In this document: positions 6,199 through 9,690 of the stretch, piece after piece
How positions within the stretch are numbered: position 1 is the first letter of the stretch
Layout of the letters: each line of letters opens with the position of its first letter
NCBI GenBank assembly: GCA_029940345.1
Contig: JAOZRC010000158.1
Coordinates: 1 to 9,690 of the forward strand
DNA length: 9,690 nt
Direction of reading: 5' to 3'
Source of the DNA: Desulfobacterales bacterium
GTDB taxonomy: Bacteria > Desulfobacterota > Desulfobacteria > Desulfobacterales > JAUCGF01
Notes under the pieces: generated by a model
Database searches by the model: none
What the model was told of the DNA's origin: nothing
The model's input: only the letters and a program-made list of their open reading frames with translations
Position numbers and translations under genes: made by a program

Positions 6199-7067
6199 AT
6201 GAATCTGAAACACACTAATCAATCCTATAGGGAACTTACAAATGGACGTCATTTAGTCTTGGGTATCGGGGCATCCGCACTTTCAGGAGTCCTGATCGCA
6301 CTTTCAATGCCAAATTTCGATCTGAGTTTTTTGGCATGGTTTGCGCTGGTTCCGCTGCTCATCGCAATTGCTTTAATGCCGGAGAAATTCCCCATGCTTC
6401 CCGTTCTCATGGCTACGCCATGTGGAATTGTCTGGTCTGTGTTTGTGCATATCTGGTATCCGAGCATGTTCGGAGCGGCATTAGGTGGGTTCTTGATCTT
6501 GCTTGTTGGGTGGTGGTATGCCAACCTTATCGGATGGGGTGTCGTTCTTCAGCGTAAGTTGCCGGGCGCGTTGAAAGTGTTGGCAATTCCCGTGGTATGG
6601 TCAGCTATGGCTTTGTGCCGGGGCATGACGATTTTAAAATATTTGACACACTGCATGGCAAGGTCGGAATCGGTGTTTGTTGGGACCGGCATCGTCTTTG
6701 GATCACCCGCGAACTGGTGCGTGCCGGTGCGCAAATTGTGTTGATGCCCGCAGATGATGATTTCAATCACAATCGACAGTTTCCGGCCTTTCATGCTTCT
6801 GACGCGGTGTTCCGGGCTGTGGAAAACCGTGTGGCCTTCGGGTTGGGAACGACCAACGGCATTTCCATTGTTATTGATCCGTATGGCCGAATTACTGCCG
6901 AGAGCAGCGTCAACACGCGAACAGTCATAACCGGAAACGTGTTTACAACATCGGAACGCACGCTTTACACGCATTGGGGCGACTGGTTCGGTTGGTTAAC
7001 AGTGATATGTTTGGCCCTTTTGGTCATTCTGGTTAAATTGAATCAGCGGAAACGTCAATCCGTTTAA
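6199..7067 (+). pseudogene. Apolipoprotein N-acyltransferase (Lnt)-like gene with internal deletion and frameshift
   Basis: Intact Lnt-type proteins (about 500 residues) N-acylate lipoproteins in the inner membrane using a nitrilase-fold domain with a Glu-Lys-Cys triad. Here the first frame (from ATG 6199) encodes about four hydrophobic segments up to IPVVWSAM near 6608, then turns to nonsense and stops at 6744. A different frame from about 6600 to 7067 encodes only the second half of the nitrilase domain. It shows the catalytic-cysteine region GKVGIGVCWDRH, then FRAVENRVAFGLGTTNGIS, IDPYGRI and a terminal membrane helix. The later membrane segments and the triad Glu and Lys regions are missing. 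This implies loss of roughly 200 codons with a frame change at about 6600-6615. Activity as an acyltransferase is not expected. No strong ribosome site precedes 6199. Confidence 0.82.
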
Positions 7068-7075
7068 AGGCAAAA

Positions 7076-7083
7076 AAGGAGAT
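7076..7083 (+). promoter_or_regulatory. Ribosome binding site of the SCP2-flavoprotein gene
   Basis: AAGGAGAT, with AGGAG five bases before the ATG at 7087. The site is intact even though the preceding gene is decayed, so this gene can be translated on its own. Confidence 0.8.
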
Positions 7084-7086
7084 AAA

Positions 7087-8856
7087 ATGAAATTCATATT
7101 GAAAAATTTACCATTTGTCGGAATCATTGCGATAAATTCCATTGCCATCGCAGGCCAATATCGTCTTGAAAATCTTAAACCCTACATTTTGGTCATCAGT
7201 TTGATTGTGTTACTAAATTTGATCATCGCTATTATCGTGAAACAAAGAACCTATTTTCTGTATGGAATTTCCGGAGTGGTGCTGATCGGTGCGCTGGGAG
7301 TGCTTTTTATTCCGTCCCTGGGGCAGTTATATTTGGAACATGCGATTGCAGGTTTATACATCGGTTTGTTTGTCGCAGCCTTTTTCCCGCCCATATTCGG
7401 ACTAGACCCCTTTACTTTTGAATTTTCAAAAAAGAATTATCCCGAAGCCATTACTGAAACAGCTCAATTCAGAAAAATTAATTATATTATCAATTATATC
7501 TGGGCGGCTTTGTTCGGCATTGCCATTATTTTATCCGAACTGAAATATGCCGACGACAGCGGTGTCCAGGTCATTGTTTCAAGCATCGTGCCGATTGTTT
7601 TACTGCTTGCCGTAGGAATCCCGGTCAATATAAAATTACCGGGTATTCTGATGCAAACGACCCAGGGCGAACCGATGCACTTCCGATCTGTCAAAGAACT
7701 GTTTGAGACCATGCCCTACGGATTGAATAAAAAGCGCGCCCAGGGCATCGATACGATTATCCAATTCCATTTAACGGGTAAGGAGCCAACCGATGGCTAT
7801 CTGTGTATTAAAAATTTGCAATGCACCTATTCACAAGGCGTGTGCGCTGATGCCAAAACGGTTATCAAGGCGGATTCCGAACTGTGGCTGGGAATTTCCA
7901 ACAACGAAATATCGGGCGATCAGGCGTATATCAATAATAAATATAGTGTTGAGGGGGATATGAGCATCTTGTTAAAGATAAGTGATTTGTTCGCGCCATC
8001 GACTGACGCCGACGAAGAGAAGCGCAAACCGCAAGAGATAAAATTTGAATACAAAACCTTTGAACCGGGGCGAATCAGAGATATTGTCGTTTTCGACGGC
8101 GGGCCGCGCTCTGCCGAATTCAGCAAAACCATGTTTATCGTTAACCATTTTTGCCGGGGAGCTGAATCCGCGGGCGCCGCTATCGAATATATCAAACTGA
8201 AAGATAAGCAAATAAAATCATGCGTAGGATGTTACACCTGTTGGACAAAAACGCCGGGTGAATGCATCTTCAAAGATGATATGGCTGATTTGCGTAAAAA
8301 ATACAGGCAAGCGGATTTGGTCATTTTGGCGTCACCGCTTTATATTTTCAATGTAACCGGCCTGATGAAAAATTTCTTAGACCGCTTATTGCCGAATATG
8401 AAACCCTACATGTTAATTGATGATGGCGTAACCATGCACCCGCATCGTTTTGCGGAAGATAAGCAACAAGGTTTTGTCGTGTTCAGCGCTGCCGGTTTTC
8501 CGGAAATCGAGCATAATTTCGACGGGTTAAAAGGAATGTTCCGGTGTTGGCACAGCCACTCGGAAAAGTCCTTCCTGATGGGTGAATTTTATATGCCCGG
8601 AGCCGAACTGATCGCTCAACCGGTGTATAGCGAAAGACGTAAAAAAATCGAACAGGCATGTTGCCGGGCGGGCAAGCAGGCAGTCGCAGAAGGGAAAATT
8701 GATAGCGAATATATGCAAACCGTGTCGCTTATGGAAATCACCCAAACCAAATTCCAGGAACAGGCGGACTATTTTTGGGAGTCATTAGACGGGAAAAAAT
8801 CGTATCTGAAGAACTCTCCTAAGTTGGAATATGAGGTGAAACAGCTTTCCGCTTGA
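7087..8856 (+). CDS. Membrane protein fusing SCP2-like lipid-binding and Isf-like FMN/Fe-S flavodoxin domains
   Basis: A 589-residue three-part protein. (1) Residues about 8-180 hold around six membrane helices (8-24, 32-51, 56-78, 84-105, 134-152, 162-180). (2) Residues about 200-302 look like an SCP2 sterol/lipid-binding fold: LFETMPYGLN, IDTIIQFHLTG, WLGISNNEISGDQAYINNKYSVEGD (key part 267-290). (3) Residues about 330-530 are an NAD(P)H-dependent FMN reductase/flavodoxin domain. It has a phosphate loop GGPRSAEFSKT (338-348), a cysteine cluster C379-x2-C382-x2-C385-x7-C393 as in iron-sulfur flavoproteins, then DDM and SPLYIFNVTGLMKNFLDR. I infer a membrane-tethered redox enzyme acting on a lipid or quinone-like substrate; none is shown. 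It follows the Lnt-like remnant by 19 bp with its own strong ribosome site. Frame and motifs are intact. Confidence 0.85.
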   Translation: MKFILKNLPFVGIIAINSIAIAGQYRLENLKPYILVISLIVLLNLIIAIIVKQRTYFLYGISGVVLIGALGVLFIPSLGQLYLEHAIAGLYIGLFVAAFFPPIFGLDPFTFEFSKKNYPEAITETAQFRKINYIINYIWAALFGIAIILSELKYADDSGVQVIVSSIVPIVLLLAVGIPVNIKLPGILMQTTQGEPMHFRSVKELFETMPYGLNKKRAQGIDTIIQFHLTGKEPTDGYLCIKNLQCTYSQGVCADAKTVIKADSELWLGISNNEISGDQAYINNKYSVEGDMSILLKISDLFAPSTDADEEKRKPQEIKFEYKTFEPGRIRDIVVFDGGPRSAEFSKTMFIVNHFCRGAESAGAAIEYIKLKDKQIKSCVGCYTCWTKTPGECIFKDDMADLRKKYRQADLVILASPLYIFNVTGLMKNFLDRLLPNMKPYMLIDDGVTMHPHRFAEDKQQGFVVFSAAGFPEIEHNFDGLKGMFRCWHSHSEKSFLMGEFYMPGAELIAQPVYSERRKKIEQACCRAGKQAVAEGKIDSEYMQTVSLMEITQTKFQEQADYFWESLDGKKSYLKNSPKLEYEVKQLSA

Positions 8857-8858
8857 CT

Positions 8859-9690
8859 TTAATTCCCCGTGGCCACAAAAACCGGTGTCACTTTGACACC
8901 GGTCTCAACATCCGTATAATCCTTTTCATATTTTTGACGGTTGGCGTCGTCAATATATTCCACAAAAAACACCAGAGTAATCACTTTAAGTTGCAGTTGC
9001 TTACCATAAGCGGCCGCTTTTTGCAGCGCTTCTTTGTAAGCCAGTTCATCAGTGTAGCTTTTGAGTTCGAGCCCATAGGTCTGTCCCTGATATGTTACAA
9101 TCAGATCAATCTTGCCGTTTCCAGTGGGAAATTCCGGAATGACCTGGCCACGTTTACGATTGAAAAAATCACAGAGATAGCGATACAGGTTGAAATGAAA
9201 GATTGCCTCAAAGATTCGTAGGTCTTTGCGCCGCGGCGCATCTTTAAGCAGCCAGTCCCGGTTTTTTTGCAAGTAGGTCTGGTAGCGCATCAGCAGATTT
9301 TTCATGTTGACCGCCGTTTCCGTGATCACATCGGAAAGGTCTTCAAAAGGCTCGAACAGCTTGCCGGTGTAATCGAAAATATCGTCACTGAAGCGATTGA
9401 ATATTTTTTTCTGCACAAAAGGAGAGGCAAACCTTACATACGCGCCCGACGGCGCTTTTTCGATATCGATAATGCCATTCATATAAAGATAATTTAATTC
9501 TTTTTTCTCAAATTTGAACTTGATTTTACCCTCGGTCCTGAATAATTCCAACGTCAAACCCCTGTACGGTTCGGGTCTGACTTTGCTTAAGATATTTAAG
9601 ATGTTATTATTCGGAAGGAGATCACTGGCCTCAAGATACACGCGGTCAAATTCCGCCATCGTTATGGGCTTTGCCGGATTATCGTTCAAC
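8859..9690 (-). CDS. PD-(D/E)XK nuclease-domain protein, C-terminal part (probably of an AAA-ATPase fusion)
   Basis: The gene enters from the right edge, and 276-277 codons are visible without a convincing start (the frame is open through 9690). The C-terminal domain has a PD-(D/E)XK pattern: PEFPTG (E186), GKIDLIV (D195), YGLELKSY (E208, K210), followed by an ALQKAAAYGKQL helix and a VITLVFFVE strand. The preceding 180 residues include a winged-helix-like RPEPYRGLTLELFR / YLYMNGIID region. That layout fits the family in which an N-terminal AAA-like ATPase carries a C-terminal nuclease-like domain, but the ATPase lies outside the window, so this is inference. It converges on the flavoprotein gene with 2 bp between stops. 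A hairpin with a T-run lies inside its last 50 bases. Confidence 0.78.
   Translation of the reverse strand, partial: LNDNPAKPITMAEFDRVYLEASDLLPNNNILNILSKVRPEPYRGLTLELFRTEGKIKFKFEKKELNYLYMNGIIDIEKAPSGAYVRFASPFVQKKIFNRFSDDIFDYTGKLFEPFEDLSDVITETAVNMKNLLMRYQTYLQKNRDWLLKDAPRRKDLRIFEAIFHFNLYRYLCDFFNRKRGQVIPEFPTGNGKIDLIVTYQGQTYGLELKSYTDELAYKEALQKAAAYGKQLQLKVITLVFFVEYIDDANRQKYEKDYTDVETGVKVTPVFVATGN
8877..8903 (-). terminator. Intrinsic-terminator-like hairpin inside the 3' end of the coding sequence
   Basis: On the minus strand ACCGGTGTCA, loop AAG and TGACACCGGT form a perfect 10-bp stem (8903-8881), followed by TTTT to make a run of five T including the stem base. The hairpin encodes ETGVKVTPV of the nuclease-domain protein, ending 19 bases before its stop codon. 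On the plus strand no T-run follows, so it is not a terminator for the flavoprotein gene. Confidence 0.5.

Overview
The window looks like ordinary chromosome from a Gram-negative bacterium, most plausibly a deltaproteobacterial (Desulfobacterota-type) lineage. That is an inference from the class 1B-like dihydroorotate dehydrogenase, the rlmE-yebC-dacB order and the short degenerate intergenic repeats. No rRNA, tRNA or CRISPR array is visible.

Positions 1-5438 hold one long leftward (minus-strand) run of genes. In transcription order these are rlmE (23S rRNA methyltransferase), yebC (YebC/PmpR/TACO1 family), a dacB-like S13 D,D-peptidase, a broken AbiEii-type nucleotidyltransferase remnant, a small WWQ-containing hypothetical protein, fetA and fetB (UPF0014-type ABC exporter), and pyrD, which runs off the left edge. 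From yebC on, most junctions are touching or overlapping (TGA|ATG, TAATG, TGATG, ATGA), which suggests a translationally coupled operon. A 181-bp element (2441-2621) has inserted just behind dacB. It has 13-bp perfect terminal inverted repeats, a 6-bp AATTCT target duplication and a large internal hairpin. Removing it together with one target copy joins an upstream ATG in frame to the AbiEii-like remnant, so the pre-insertion site can be rebuilt from the sequence.

Positions 5439-5687 are a divergent intergenic region with no gene. Rightward from there come a secreted DUF2141 protein, a decayed apolipoprotein N-acyltransferase-like gene, and a 589-residue protein. The decayed gene has lost an internal segment and changed frame. 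The 589-residue protein joins a six-helix membrane domain, an SCP2-like lipid-binding domain and an Isf-like FMN/Fe-S flavodoxin domain. This last gene is the most unusual intact protein in the window; its neighbours suggest a lipid- or envelope-related redox role, but that is inference.

The right edge (8859-9690) carries the C-terminal part of a minus-strand protein with a PD-(D/E)XK nuclease-like domain. It converges on the flavoprotein gene with only 2 bp between the stop codons. A strong hairpin followed by a T-run lies inside its own coding sequence, just before the stop.
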